A stretch of DNA of 64,000 nucleotides, from assembly GCF_900215205.1 (NCBI RefSeq), contig NZ_OBDY01000015.1:83324-147323 (forward strand). The letters are read 5' to 3'. Within the stretch, counting starts at the first letter, position 1; each line of letters starts with the position of its first letter. The translations under genes and the position numbers were made by a program. The DNA is from Paractinoplanes atraurantiacus (GTDB lineage Bacteria > Actinomycetota > Actinomycetes > Mycobacteriales > Micromonosporaceae). Below are positions 19,678 through 28,515 of the stretch, piece after piece. Below the pieces are notes generated by a model. It was not told where the DNA came from. It saw only the letters and a program-made list of their open reading frames with translations, and made no database searches.

Positions 19678-20789
19678 GCCGCACCGAGATCGAGGTGACC
19701 GAGCCCGCGGAGAGTGTGCAGCGACCGCCGGCCGAGGCGCGCTTCGCCGGCGAGCTGGCCCGGCTGCGGGCGGCCGACAGCGCGGCCCGGCCGCCGGGCT
19801 GGGCGCTGAGCGTCCAGGCGGCCCGCCGGTTCGTGGTCGGCGACCCGGCGCTGAAGGTGAGCCGCAAGTTCGTGGGCGACCCGTCGCTGATCGACCGGGC
19901 GCTGATCACGCTGGCCACCAGCCGCGGGCTGATGCTGGTGGGCGAGCCGGGCACGGCCAAGTCGCTGCTGTCCGAGCTGATCGCGGCGGCGGTCAGCGGC
20001 GACTCGACCCTGACCATCCAGGGCGGGGCGGCGACGACGGAAGACCAGATCCGCTACTCGTGGAACTACGCGCTGCTGGTCGCCGAGGGGCCGTCCACCC
20101 GGTCGCTGGTGCCGGCGCCACTGCTGCGCGGCATGGCCGAGGGGCGCACGGTCCGTTTCGAGGAGATCACCCGCTGCCCGCTGGAGGTGCAGGACTGCCT
20201 GCTGTCCCCGCTGTCCGACCGGGTGCTGGCCATTCCCGAGCTGACCGGCACCGAGTCGATGGTGTTCGCCCGCGACGGCTTCAACATCATCGCGACCGCG
20301 AACACCCGCGACCGGGGCGTCAACGACATGAGCTCGGCCCTTAAGCGCCGCTTCAACTTCGAGACGGTCTTCCCGATCGCCGACTTCGCGACCGAGCTGA
20401 CCCTGGTCGCCGACGAGGCGGCCCGGCTGCTGGCCCGCTCCGGCGTGACGGCCGAGCCTCGTCGTGACGTGCTCGAGGTGCTGGTGACGACGTTCCGCGA
20501 GCTGCGCACCGGCGAGACGGCCCGGGGCGACTCGATGGACAAGCTGTCGGCGGTGATGAGCACGGCCGAGGCGGTGTCGGTGGCCCACGCGGTCGGGCTG
20601 CGGGGCTGGTTCCTGCGCGGTGAGGCCGGCAACGCCGAGGACATCGTGGCCTGCCTGGCCGGGACGGCGGCCAAGGACAACGCGGAAGACCTGGCCAAGC
20701 TGCGCCGCTACCTGGCCCAGCAGATCACCTGGCGCGACGGCCACCAATGGCGGGCGCTGCACCAGGCCCGCCACCTGCTGCCGGGCTGA
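19674..20789 (+). CDS. MoxR-family AAA+ ATPase (YehL-like)
   Basis: A 371-residue ATPase. Walker A is GEPGTAKS near residue 86. The Walker B position reads VRFEEITRCP, with Glu where Asp is usual, and sensor 1 is IATANTRDRGVNDM followed by an arginine-rich KRRFNFE. It lacks membrane segments. MoxR ATPases act as chaperone-like remodellers with a VWA partner, here encoded two genes downstream. The GTG at 19674 overlaps the DUF4132 stop (GTGA). It is distinct from the CoxD ATPase at 1382-2242. The D-to-E Walker B change is conservative and should allow activity, though I have not compared relatives. Confidence 0.92.
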   Translation: MSRTEIEVTEPAESVQRPPAEARFAGELARLRAADSAARPPGWALSVQAARRFVVGDPALKVSRKFVGDPSLIDRALITLATSRGLMLVGEPGTAKSLLSELIAAAVSGDSTLTIQGGAATTEDQIRYSWNYALLVAEGPSTRSLVPAPLLRGMAEGRTVRFEEITRCPLEVQDCLLSPLSDRVLAIPELTGTESMVFARDGFNIIATANTRDRGVNDMSSALKRRFNFETVFPIADFATELTLVADEAARLLARSGVTAEPRRDVLEVLVTTFRELRTGETARGDSMDKLSAVMSTAEAVSVAHAVGLRGWFLRGEAGNAEDIVACLAGTAAKDNAEDLAKLRRYLAQQITWRDGHQWRALHQARHLLPG

Positions 20790-20792
20790 GCC

Positions 20793-23087
20793 GTGCCGGT
20801 CACGTTCATCGGGGTCCGCCACCACAGCCCCGCCTGCGCCCGCCTGGTGGCCGACACGATCACCCGCCTGAGGCCCGCGTACGTGCTGGTCGAGGGCCCG
20901 GCCGACGTCAACGGCCGGGTCGGCGAGCTGCTGCTGGGCCATCAGCTGCCGGTCGCGGTGTTCAGCAGCTATCGCGACGAGTCGCGGCGGCACGCGTCGT
21001 GGGCGCCGTTCTGCGAGTACTCGCCGGAGTGGTCGGCGCTGACGCACGGGCGGGCGGTCGGGGCCGAGCTGCGCTTCATCGACCTGCCGGCGTGGCATCC
21101 GGCGTTCGAGGGCCGCAGCAACCGGTACGCGGACGCGGAGCTCCGCTACGCCGACGTGATGGAGCGGTTGTGCCGGGCGTTCGAGGTCGACAACGTCGAC
21201 GCGCTGTGGGACCACCTGTTCGAGATAGCGCCCACGGAGGGCCTCGCGGAAAGGCTGGAGACCTACTTCGATCTCGTACGGGGCGAGTCCGCGGCCGGCG
21301 ACTCCGACACGGCCCGCGAGGCGTACATGGCTTCCGGGGTAACGGCGGCCGCGGCCGCCGCCGGCGACCGGCACGTGGTGGTCGTGACCGGCGGCTTCCA
21401 CCGGCCGGCGTTGGTGCGGGCGCTCGCCCTCTCCGAGCCCGCATCATCGACGATTCCCTGGCCGGACATTCCCGAAATGCCGGACGGAGCGATGGGTGGG
21501 AGCTTTCTTGTTCCCTACTCCTTTCGGCGGCTGGACTCCTTCGACGGGTATCAGTCGGGGATGCCGTCGCCCGGGTATTACCAGGAGCTGTGGGAGTCGG
21601 GGGCGGACGGGGCGGCTCGGCATCTCGTCGAGGCGGTGGCGGAGCGGCTCCGGAAAAAGCGGCAACCCGTGTCCACGGCCGATCTCATCGCGGCGCGGGC
21701 GACGGCGGAAGGGCTTGCGACCGTACGCGGTCATCATCGGCCCGGGCGCACCGATGTGCTGGACGGGCTCGCGTCGGCGTTGGTCAAGGAAGCCCTTGAC
21801 GTGCCGTTGCCGTGGGCGCGAAGGGGAACCCTCGAAGCCGGCAGCCATCCGGTCGTGGTCGAGATGGTGGCCGCGCTCAGTGGCACCCGTGTCGGGCGGC
21901 TGCATCCGGAGACGCCGGCGCCGCCGCTGGTGCACGACCTCGACGCGGAACTGGAGCGCGCGGGGCTCGACGGGGCGGCCGAGCTGGAGCTCGATCTCAC
22001 GCTCGAGGGCGACCGGGAGCGCAGTCGGCTGCTCCATCGGGTGCGGCTGCTGGGGGTGCCGGGCTTTCAGCGGGACAGCGGCCCCACGACGGGGCTCAGC
22101 CCGGTGCTCCGCGAGCGCTGGACTCTGCGGCCGGGGCCGGAGCGGCTGACCGCGGTGATCGAGGCGGGGGCGTACGGGGCGACGCTCGCCGACGCCTGCG
22201 CGGCCGTGCTCGCCGAGCGGGCGGCCGGGGCCGGGCGGGACGTGGACGCGCTCGCTCTGGTCCTGTTCGACGCGGCGCTGTCCGGTACCGCCGACGTCTC
22301 CGACCGCACCCTGACCGACATCGAGGCCGCGGTCGGCGGCGCGCCCGATCTCGGGCCTCTCGGCCGGATGCTGGCCGTGGTGCTGACGATGTGGCGGCAC
22401 GACGGGCTGTTCGGTACCGCGCGCAGCGCCACCCTCGCCACTGTCATCGCGGCGGCGGTCCGTCGTGTGCTGTGGCTGGCCGAGGGCGTACGCGGCGGTG
22501 AGGCCCCGGCCGACCCGGGACGCATCGGCGCGCTGGCCGCCTGCCGTGACGGCCTGCGGCACGCGGGCCGGGCACTCGGGCTGGACCGGGAAGCCGCGAT
22601 CGAGGTCGCCACCCGCATCTCCACCGACCGGGAAGCGCCGCCCGACCTGCGCGGCGCCGCCTTCGGTTTCCGCTGGGCGCTGCACGACGACCCGGCCGCG
22701 GTCGAGCCGCTGCGCGGAGTGCGCGGCGCTTTCGTGCCCCGCTCGGCCGGCGACTGGCTGGCCGGCTTGTTCGCGGTGGCCCGCGAGGAGGTGCTGCACT
22801 CCCCCGACGTGATCGGGTTGCTCGACGAGCTGCTCTCCGGCCTGTCACCGGACGACTTCCTCGTCTCGCTGCCCGCCCTGCGCCAGGCCTTCGAATACTT
22901 CCCGCCCCGCGAACGCGAGACCATCGCCGGCCAGGTCCTGGCCCGGCGCGGCCTGGCCGGCACCGGCCGCGCCCTGCTCCGCACGGCCGGCCCCGCCCCC
23001 GAGGTGGTGGCCGCCGGCATGCTCCTGGACAGCCGCGTCGACACCGTCCTCCGCCGCGAGGCGCTGATCATCGGAGACGTGCCGTGA
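20793..23087 (+). CDS. DUF5682 protein (YehM-like)
   Basis: A 764-residue protein. The N-terminal region (residues ~1-200) opens with TFIGVRHHSPACARLV and continues VLVEGPADVNGRV, with later VVVTGGFHRPALVRAL. This is the DUF5682 pattern, which recalls ChaN/TraB-like His/Glu-rich putative metal-binding folds. The rest is mostly helical. It starts 3 bp after the ATPase stop and ends in a 4-bp overlap with the VWA gene. E. coli YehM is about the same size and similarly placed. Possible roles are a hydrolase or the effector of the system; this is inference from the charged His/Glu motifs only. Confidence 0.87.
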   Translation: MPVTFIGVRHHSPACARLVADTITRLRPAYVLVEGPADVNGRVGELLLGHQLPVAVFSSYRDESRRHASWAPFCEYSPEWSALTHGRAVGAELRFIDLPAWHPAFEGRSNRYADAELRYADVMERLCRAFEVDNVDALWDHLFEIAPTEGLAERLETYFDLVRGESAAGDSDTAREAYMASGVTAAAAAAGDRHVVVVTGGFHRPALVRALALSEPASSTIPWPDIPEMPDGAMGGSFLVPYSFRRLDSFDGYQSGMPSPGYYQELWESGADGAARHLVEAVAERLRKKRQPVSTADLIAARATAEGLATVRGHHRPGRTDVLDGLASALVKEALDVPLPWARRGTLEAGSHPVVVEMVAALSGTRVGRLHPETPAPPLVHDLDAELERAGLDGAAELELDLTLEGDRERSRLLHRVRLLGVPGFQRDSGPTTGLSPVLRERWTLRPGPERLTAVIEAGAYGATLADACAAVLAERAAGAGRDVDALALVLFDAALSGTADVSDRTLTDIEAAVGGAPDLGPLGRMLAVVLTMWRHDGLFGTARSATLATVIAAAVRRVLWLAEGVRGGEAPADPGRIGALAACRDGLRHAGRALGLDREAAIEVATRISTDREAPPDLRGAAFGFRWALHDDPAAVEPLRGVRGAFVPRSAGDWLAGLFAVAREEVLHSPDVIGLLDELLSGLSPDDFLVSLPALRQAFEYFPPRERETIAGQVLARRGLAGTGRALLRTAGPAPEVVAAGMLLDSRVDTVLRREALIIGDVP

Positions 23088-24193
23088 CCGATTCTGATCT
23101 CGAGCGGTGGCGGCTTGTGCTGGGCGATCCGGCGGCCGCCATGGGCGATCTGGGTCCGGAGGCGATCCGGCGGGACGCGGCGTTGCGGTGGCTCTACGGG
23201 CGGGACGACGAGCACGCCAAGCGCGATGTGCGCAGTGGCGGGGACGGCGCGTCGGCGCTGACCACTGTGGACTGGCTCGGCGACATCACGCGGCTCTTCC
23301 CCAAGGAGACGGTCGAACGGCTGCAACGGGACGCCGTGGAGATCTACGAGATCACCGACGTGGTCACCGACCCCGAGGTACTACGGACGATCGAGCCGAA
23401 TCCGGGGCTGCTCCGAGCCGTACTCCAAACCAAGCATTTGATGAATCCCGAGGTGCTGCGGCTGGCCCGGCGGATCGTCGAAGCCGTCGTCCGCGACCTC
23501 ATGGCAAAGATGGCGACGGAGGTGCGGGCCGCCTTCACCGGGACCCGGGCGCGCAAGCCGAGCCGCTGGAGACAGGCGCGCGACTTCGACGTCACCCGGA
23601 CGTTGCGCGCCAACCTGGGCCATTACCGGCCCGACGAGCGGCGGCTTTACATCGAAACACCACACTTCTTTTCCCGTACGCGTAAGCAGGTCGACCAATG
23701 GCAGGTGATCCTGCTCGTCGACCAGTCGGGCTCGATGACCGATTCCGTCATCCACTCGGCCGTCACCGCGGCGTGCCTGTGGGGGTTGCCCGGGGTGCGC
23801 ACGCACCTGGTCGCGTTCGACACGGAGGTGGTCGACCTGACCAGCGACGTGGACGACCCGGTCGAGCTGCTCATGAAGGTCCAGTTGGGCGGCGGCACGG
23901 ACATCGCGAAGGCGGTCCTCTACGGCGCCGGCCTCATCGAGCAGCCGCGGCGGGCGATCGTCGCGCTGATCAGCGACTTCTATGAGGGAGGCTCCGAGCA
24001 GACGCTGGTCCGCGCCGTCCGCGACCTGGTCGAACAGGGCACCAAGGTGCTCGGCCTGGCGGCCCTGGACGACCAGGCCAATCCGGCGTACGACCGGGCG
24101 ACCGCCCAGAAGCTCGCCAACGTCGGCGCCCCGGTCGGCGCGATGACGCCCGGCCGGCTCGCCCAGTTCATCGCCGAGCAGGTGGGCCGATGA
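23084..24193 (+). CDS. VWA-domain protein (YehP-like), partner of the MoxR ATPase
   Basis: A 369-residue protein. An all-alpha N-terminal half is followed by a von Willebrand A domain (residues ~200-369) with an intact MIDAS: LLVDQSGSMTDS, the threonine in LGGGTDIAKAV, and ALISDFYEGG. The domain should bind a divalent metal and a protein ligand. VWA proteins next to MoxR ATPases (CoxE, CbbO, ViaA) couple ATPase action to a substrate. GTG start overlaps the DUF5682 stop; the stop overlaps the SWIM-protein ATG. Similar in size and position to E. coli YehP. Confidence 0.92.
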   Translation: MTDSDLERWRLVLGDPAAAMGDLGPEAIRRDAALRWLYGRDDEHAKRDVRSGGDGASALTTVDWLGDITRLFPKETVERLQRDAVEIYEITDVVTDPEVLRTIEPNPGLLRAVLQTKHLMNPEVLRLARRIVEAVVRDLMAKMATEVRAAFTGTRARKPSRWRQARDFDVTRTLRANLGHYRPDERRLYIETPHFFSRTRKQVDQWQVILLVDQSGSMTDSVIHSAVTAACLWGLPGVRTHLVAFDTEVVDLTSDVDDPVELLMKVQLGGGTDIAKAVLYGAGLIEQPRRAIVALISDFYEGGSEQTLVRAVRDLVEQGTKVLGLAALDDQANPAYDRATAQKLANVGAPVGAMTPGRLAQFIAEQVGR

Positions 24194-26889
24194 GAGCCGA
24201 CCTGAGGGCGCTCACGCCCACCACCCTGGCCGAGCTGACCAACCGCGGCCTGGTCAAAAGGGCGACGCGCGAGCTGGAACGCGAGAAACCCAAGCTGTCG
24301 GAGGACGCCGACGGCACGGTCCACGCGGTCCTGCCGGACGGCACGGCCACCGACCTGCCGCCGGGCGGCTTGGACGCGGGCACGTGCAGTTGCGGCGCCA
24401 CAGGCGTCTGCCGCCACGTCGTCGGCCTCGTCCTGGCCTATCAGGAGTGGTCGGCCATGGCCGACAGCCCTGAAGCTCCGTTCGGCCATCGGTCTGGCTC
24501 CCCCTCAGCGCCGGCCGCACCGGACATCGAAGCGGGCGCGGCCGGGCCGGTTGGCGACGCCGGGCCGGTTGGCGACGCCGGGCCGGTTGGCGACGCCGGG
24601 CCGGTTGGCGACGGTACCGCGGCCAGGCCCGGGGCGAGTGGAGGCGCCGGCGACGACGGAAGTGGAACGGCTGAGAGCCGCGGCGGCGCGGGCAAGGCAG
24701 AAGGTGACGGCACGGGCGGCAGCCACAGCGAAGCGGGCAGCGCTGAAGGTGCCGGCGCGGACGATAGCCACAGCGGGACCGGCGGGACCGGAGGGGACGG
24801 CGCGGGCACGGCAGAAGGTCACGGCACAGGCGGCAGCCACAGCAAAGCAGACAGCGCTGAAGGTGCCGGCGATAACCACGGCGGGACCGGAGGGGGCGGC
24901 GCTTCAGGGAGCCGCAGCGGAGCAGACACGGCTGGAGGTGCGAGCGCCTCGGCCGAGCGGCCGCCCCGAATCGAAGGCACATCCCGCATGGAGGCTGCGG
25001 GTGGGAATGGCGGCACGCCAACGCGGAAGGCGGGCCAGAATGGCGGCACCCCAACGCGAGCGGCGGGCCACAACGGCGACACCCCAACGCGAGCAGCGGA
25101 CCACAACGGCGACACCCCAACGCGAGCAGCGGACCACAACGGCGACACCCCAACGCGAGCGACGGGCCAGAACGGCGGCGCAGCCGCGCGAGCGGCGGCG
25201 GGTGAGGACGGCGTCGGGAGGGCTGGCGGCGCGGCGGGGGCTGCGGGTGGGTGGTCGCCGGGGGACTTCACTGATGAGCAGCTGACGGCTCGGGTGGGGG
25301 CGCGGATGATGGCGGCGGCTCGGCGGGTGTTGCGGGTGGGGTATGTGGCTCGGGTGCATCGGGGGCGGGTGGCGGATCCGGTTCCCACTGTGGAATTACC
25401 TGCGGCGACTGTGCGGTTTCTCGTGCCGCATGATCTGGGGTTTGCTCGCAGTGATGCCGTTGCCGGGAGCCGGGATGACGTGCTGGCGCTGGCGGTCTGG
25501 GCATTTCGGGCGGCCGATGAGCAGGGGCTCGGTGGGGCCGATGTTCAGGTGCAGGTCGGTGGGGCGCCGGCTGCGGGAACGAGTGCCGAAGGGCTTGGGC
25601 GGGCGGTTGCGCTGGCCGGGACTGTGCTGCGGGAAGGGGCCGTCCATCTCGGGGCGGGGATGGACGGGGAGATCGCGGCGGTGCGGGCGGGGCTCGAGGC
25701 GGCGCGGATGCGGTGGCCTCTGGGCGCGGTTGATGATCTTGTTGGGCAATTGGCGGCGTACGGGGAACGCAGTGCCCGTTATCGGCCGGAAGCGCTGGCT
25801 GATCATGTGGCCGAACTGGTGGCGCGGCATCGCAGTGTGACCCGCGGTGGGGCGGCGCTGGCGTCGCGGGTGCTCGGGACGGACGAGGCGCCGGAGACGG
25901 CGCTGCGGCGGGCGCGGCTGGACGGGCTCGGGGCGCGGGTGTCGGCGGCGGGGGACGAACGTACGGTCGACGTGTTCCTGGCCCATGCGGACAGTTCGGC
26001 GGTGCTCGTGTTGCGGCGGCAGTACGCGACGGAGGAGAGCGGGCCGGCGCTGGGGCGGCGGCGGGTGGCCGGGGTGAGCGTGCAGGCGCTGGCCGGTGGG
26101 GCGGTGATCACCGAGTCGGCGTCGCGCAGTGCCAGCCGGGCGGTGCGGCTGGGCACGCGGAGGCTGAGCCGCACCGAGGCGATGACCACTCGGGACTCGT
26201 GGCAGCATTTACCGCGGACGCTGCTCGTGCCGGACCTGGCCGGGCTGGCGGTGGAGCTTGATGCCCTGCCGCCGCGGCCGATCCGGGCGCGGGTGGAAGC
26301 CGAGCTGGTGCGGGTGGTGCCGATCGCGGAGGTGCGGTCCGTGACGTACGCGCCGGGGGCGCAACGCGTCGACGCCGAGATCGCGGACGTGAACGGGGTG
26401 ACCGCCCGGGTGAGCGCGGTCCACGCGGCGTGCGCGCCGGGGCGGCTCGACGCGGTGGTGGCGGCGCTGGAGGGCGGGGCCCGGTTCGTGGCCGGCAGCG
26501 TCCGGCGCAGCGGAGGCACTGTTGTGATCGACCCGATCGGCTTCGCGTCGGACGACGGCGTCGTCGTGCCCGACCTCGCGGCGGCCGGCAGCGCGACCGA
26601 CCCCCGCGACCGGCCGGGCGAGCTCACCGATCCGCTGGGGCGGGCCGTGATGGACGCGCTCGGGCTGCTGGCCGAGGTGGCGCACCGCGGCCTGCTGCAC
26701 CTGCCGGCGCCGATGACCGGGCGGCTGCGCGACGCGGCCAAGCGCCTGGACGCGGTGGGTCTGCGCCTGGCCGGCGCGGCGATCAACGCCCTGGCCGCCC
26801 GGCTCGGCCCCGACCCGGGCGACGACGCGGTCGAGGCCTGGGCCGACGCCTACTTGAGGCTGGGCCTCTGCGCGGAGCTGCTGCCGTAG
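24190..26889 (+). CDS. SWIM zinc-finger protein with long repetitive linker (YehQ-like)
   Basis: An 899-residue protein ending the five-gene operon. The SWIM zinc finger lies near the N-terminus: Cys66-x-Cys68-x5-Cys74-x-His76 (CSCGATGVCRH). Residues ~95-355 are a low-complexity Gly/Ala/Ser/Thr-rich insert with tandem repeats (PVGDAG, and an 11-residue NGDTPTRAADH unit). Residues ~355-899 are a folded, mostly uncharacterised region matching the SWIM-family C-terminus. SWIM fingers bind DNA or proteins. E. coli YehQ is shorter, so the insert is probably a lineage-specific flexible linker. ATG overlaps the VWA stop (ATGA). Codon use shifts to more G/C-ending Gly and Ala codons in the insert. 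Confidence 0.88.
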   Translation: MRADLRALTPTTLAELTNRGLVKRATRELEREKPKLSEDADGTVHAVLPDGTATDLPPGGLDAGTCSCGATGVCRHVVGLVLAYQEWSAMADSPEAPFGHRSGSPSAPAAPDIEAGAAGPVGDAGPVGDAGPVGDAGPVGDGTAARPGASGGAGDDGSGTAESRGGAGKAEGDGTGGSHSEAGSAEGAGADDSHSGTGGTGGDGAGTAEGHGTGGSHSKADSAEGAGDNHGGTGGGGASGSRSGADTAGGASASAERPPRIEGTSRMEAAGGNGGTPTRKAGQNGGTPTRAAGHNGDTPTRAADHNGDTPTRAADHNGDTPTRATGQNGGAAARAAAGEDGVGRAGGAAGAAGGWSPGDFTDEQLTARVGARMMAAARRVLRVGYVARVHRGRVADPVPTVELPAATVRFLVPHDLGFARSDAVAGSRDDVLALAVWAFRAADEQGLGGADVQVQVGGAPAAGTSAEGLGRAVALAGTVLREGAVHLGAGMDGEIAAVRAGLEAARMRWPLGAVDDLVGQLAAYGERSARYRPEALADHVAELVARHRSVTRGGAALASRVLGTDEAPETALRRARLDGLGARVSAAGDERTVDVFLAHADSSAVLVLRRQYATEESGPALGRRRVAGVSVQALAGGAVITESASRSASRAVRLGTRRLSRTEAMTTRDSWQHLPRTLLVPDLAGLAVELDALPPRPIRARVEAELVRVVPIAEVRSVTYAPGAQRVDAEIADVNGVTARVSAVHAACAPGRLDAVVAALEGGARFVAGSVRRSGGTVVIDPIGFASDDGVVVPDLAAAGSATDPRDRPGELTDPLGRAVMDALGLLAEVAHRGLLHLPAPMTGRLRDAAKRLDAVGLRLAGAAINALAARLGPDPGDDAVEAWADAYLRLGLCAELLP
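24541..24612 (+). repeat. Four perfect 18-bp tandem repeats inside the SWIM gene
   Basis: GCCGGGCCGGTTGGCGAC is repeated four times without a mismatch (24541, 24559, 24577, 24595), encoding four AGPVGD units in frame. Perfect DNA identity suggests recent slippage expansion; copy number may vary between strains. Confidence 0.95.
25006..25170 (+). repeat. Five 33-bp tandem repeats inside the SWIM gene
   Basis: Five consecutive 33-bp units (25006, 25039, 25072, 25105, 25138) encode 11-residue repeats of the form NGDTPTRAADH, with variants NGGTPTRKAGQ, NGGTPTRAAGH and NGDTPTRATGQ. The third and fourth units encode identical peptides. They lie at the C-terminal end of the low-complexity linker. 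Confidence 0.93.
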
Positions 26890-26957
26890 GCGCCCGGCGG
26901 CCGGGCCACCGGACAAAGCGCGGTCGGCGAGGGCCAACCGGCCGGGCTCGACCAGCG

Positions 26958-27084
26958 GGCTGGACCGGCAGGCTGGACCGGCAGGCTGGACCGGCAGGCT
27001 GGGCAGGCAGGCAGGCAGGCTCGGCCGGCACGGCTGGACCGGCACGGCTGGACCGGCACGGCTGGACCGGCACGGCTGGACCGG
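26958..27084. repeat. Short GC-rich tandem repeats between convergent genes
   Basis: Three head-to-tail copies of GGCTGGACCGGCA (13 bp, from 26958) are followed by four or five GGCA units, then four 14-bp copies of CGGCTGGACCGGCA (27031, 27045, 27059, the last truncated). The array fills most of the 209-bp gap between the SWIM gene and the M20 peptidase gene, both of which end here. No gene is visible. A transcription-barrier role is possible; slippage-prone filler is the simpler view. Confidence 0.9.
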
Positions 27085-27098
27085 AGGTGGCGGCCGCT

Positions 27099-28487
27099 CT
27101 ACTGGGCTGGGCCCTTCAGGGATTCGGGTGGGAGCTTGGCCAAACGAGACCAGAAAGAGGCCAGGGTGGCGGCGCCGGCCAGGAGCACGTCGACTGAGGT
27201 GCGCTCGTCGCTGTCGTGCCAGCGGTCCTCGGGCAAGCCTGTGCCGAAATACAGGACCGAGGCCTCGATCAGGCGGGCCAACAGCTCGGCGGGGCCGCCG
27301 CCGGCGTCGCTCATGCGGCCGGCCGGCGTGCCGAAGCCGTCCTCCATCGCGGCGGCCAGGGCGTCCACCGCCGGATGGCCGGGCGGGGTCGCGTACGGCT
27401 TCTGGCCCGTCTCCTCGGAGATGGTGAGCTGGTAGTCGACGCGGTCGCTGAGGGTCTGCGCTACCCAGCGGTGCAACTGGTCGGCGACCGCCGACGGGGT
27501 CTGGTCGGGGACGATGCGGATGCTCAGCGTCGCCTCGGCCTGGGACGGGACGGCGCCCCGGGACGGGCCCACCGGGTCGCCGCCGATCATGCTGATCACC
27601 TCGGCCTGGGGGCGCAGCCACAGGCGTTCGAGGGTCGTCCAGCCGTGCTCGCCGCCGATCGTGCGCGTGGCGGAACGTGAAAGCCAGTCCTCGTCGGAGT
27701 ACGGCAGCGCCGCCAGCTCGGCCCGGCGGCGTGCCGTCGGCTCGGCCACGTCGTCGTAGAAGCCGGGCAGGGTGATCCGGCCCTTCTCGTCGTGCAGGGA
27801 ACCCAGCAGGCGGCCGAGCTCGATCAGAGGGTTGGGCGCGGGCCCGGACACCGCGCCGCTGTGCATGTCGCGCAGCGGGCCCCGTACCTCCAATCGGGCC
27901 AGAATCATGCCCCGCATGCTCGTGCACACCGCCGGGTGGTCGCGATGCCAGAGCAGCGTGTCCGAGAAGACGACCAGGTCGGCGCCGAGGCGGTCCCGGT
28001 TGGCCTCGATCAGGGCGGACAGGCCGGCCGAACCGGTCTCCTCCTCCCCCTCGACCAGCAGCTTGATGGTCACCGCGGGCGCGCCCGCCTCCGCCACGTG
28101 GGCGCGCAGACCCCACACGTGCGCCAGCACCTGGCCCTTGGCGTCGGAGGCGCCCCGCCCGTAGACGTGGCCGTCGCGCTCCACCGGCTCGAACGGCGCC
28201 GTCTCCTTCCACTCCTCGTCCTTGGCCGCCCGCACGTCGTGATGGCTGTAGACGAGCACCGTCGGCGCGCCGGGAGCGGCGCGCCACTCGGCGTACACGG
28301 CCGTGCCCCACACCTCGACCGTGGGGAAACCGGTGCGGCGCAGCGTGCCGGCGAGCCAGTTGGCCGAGCGCAGCACGTCGATCTCATGCTCGGGCAGGCC
28401 GGCCACGGACGGCACCCGCAGCCATTCGGCGAGTTGCTGGATCAGCTCGGCGCGGTGCGCGGCCAGAAAGGCCAGGTTGTCGGGCAT
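27099..28487 (-). CDS. M20-family dipeptidase/metallopeptidase
   Basis: A 462-residue zinc metallopeptidase. The metal ligands of M20 enzymes are visible: His in YSHHDV, Asp in GRGASDAKGQV, the Glu pair in VEGEEETGS (catalytic base and ligand), Asp in VVFSDTL, and a C-terminal His in DRWHDSDE. The dimerisation domain is inserted between. It fits the dipeptidase subgroup that cleaves dipeptides or related amides in the cytoplasm. It lies 28 bp downstream of the GntR-type regulator gene on the same strand and is probably cotranscribed with it. Confidence 0.92.
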   Translation of the reverse strand: MPDNLAFLAAHRAELIQQLAEWLRVPSVAGLPEHEIDVLRSANWLAGTLRRTGFPTVEVWGTAVYAEWRAAPGAPTVLVYSHHDVRAAKDEEWKETAPFEPVERDGHVYGRGASDAKGQVLAHVWGLRAHVAEAGAPAVTIKLLVEGEEETGSAGLSALIEANRDRLGADLVVFSDTLLWHRDHPAVCTSMRGMILARLEVRGPLRDMHSGAVSGPAPNPLIELGRLLGSLHDEKGRITLPGFYDDVAEPTARRRAELAALPYSDEDWLSRSATRTIGGEHGWTTLERLWLRPQAEVISMIGGDPVGPSRGAVPSQAEATLSIRIVPDQTPSAVADQLHRWVAQTLSDRVDYQLTISEETGQKPYATPPGHPAVDALAAAMEDGFGTPAGRMSDAGGGPAELLARLIEASVLYFGTGLPEDRWHDSDERTSVDVLLAGAATLASFWSRLAKLPPESLKGPAQ

Positions 28488-28515
28488 GGCCGCCGACTAC
28501 CCCCGGATCTTGGGT

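Noticed and set aside
24541..25170. Direct repeats that could suggest a CRISPR array
   Set aside because: The units are contiguous without spacers, in frame, and encode peptide repeats in the SWIM protein.
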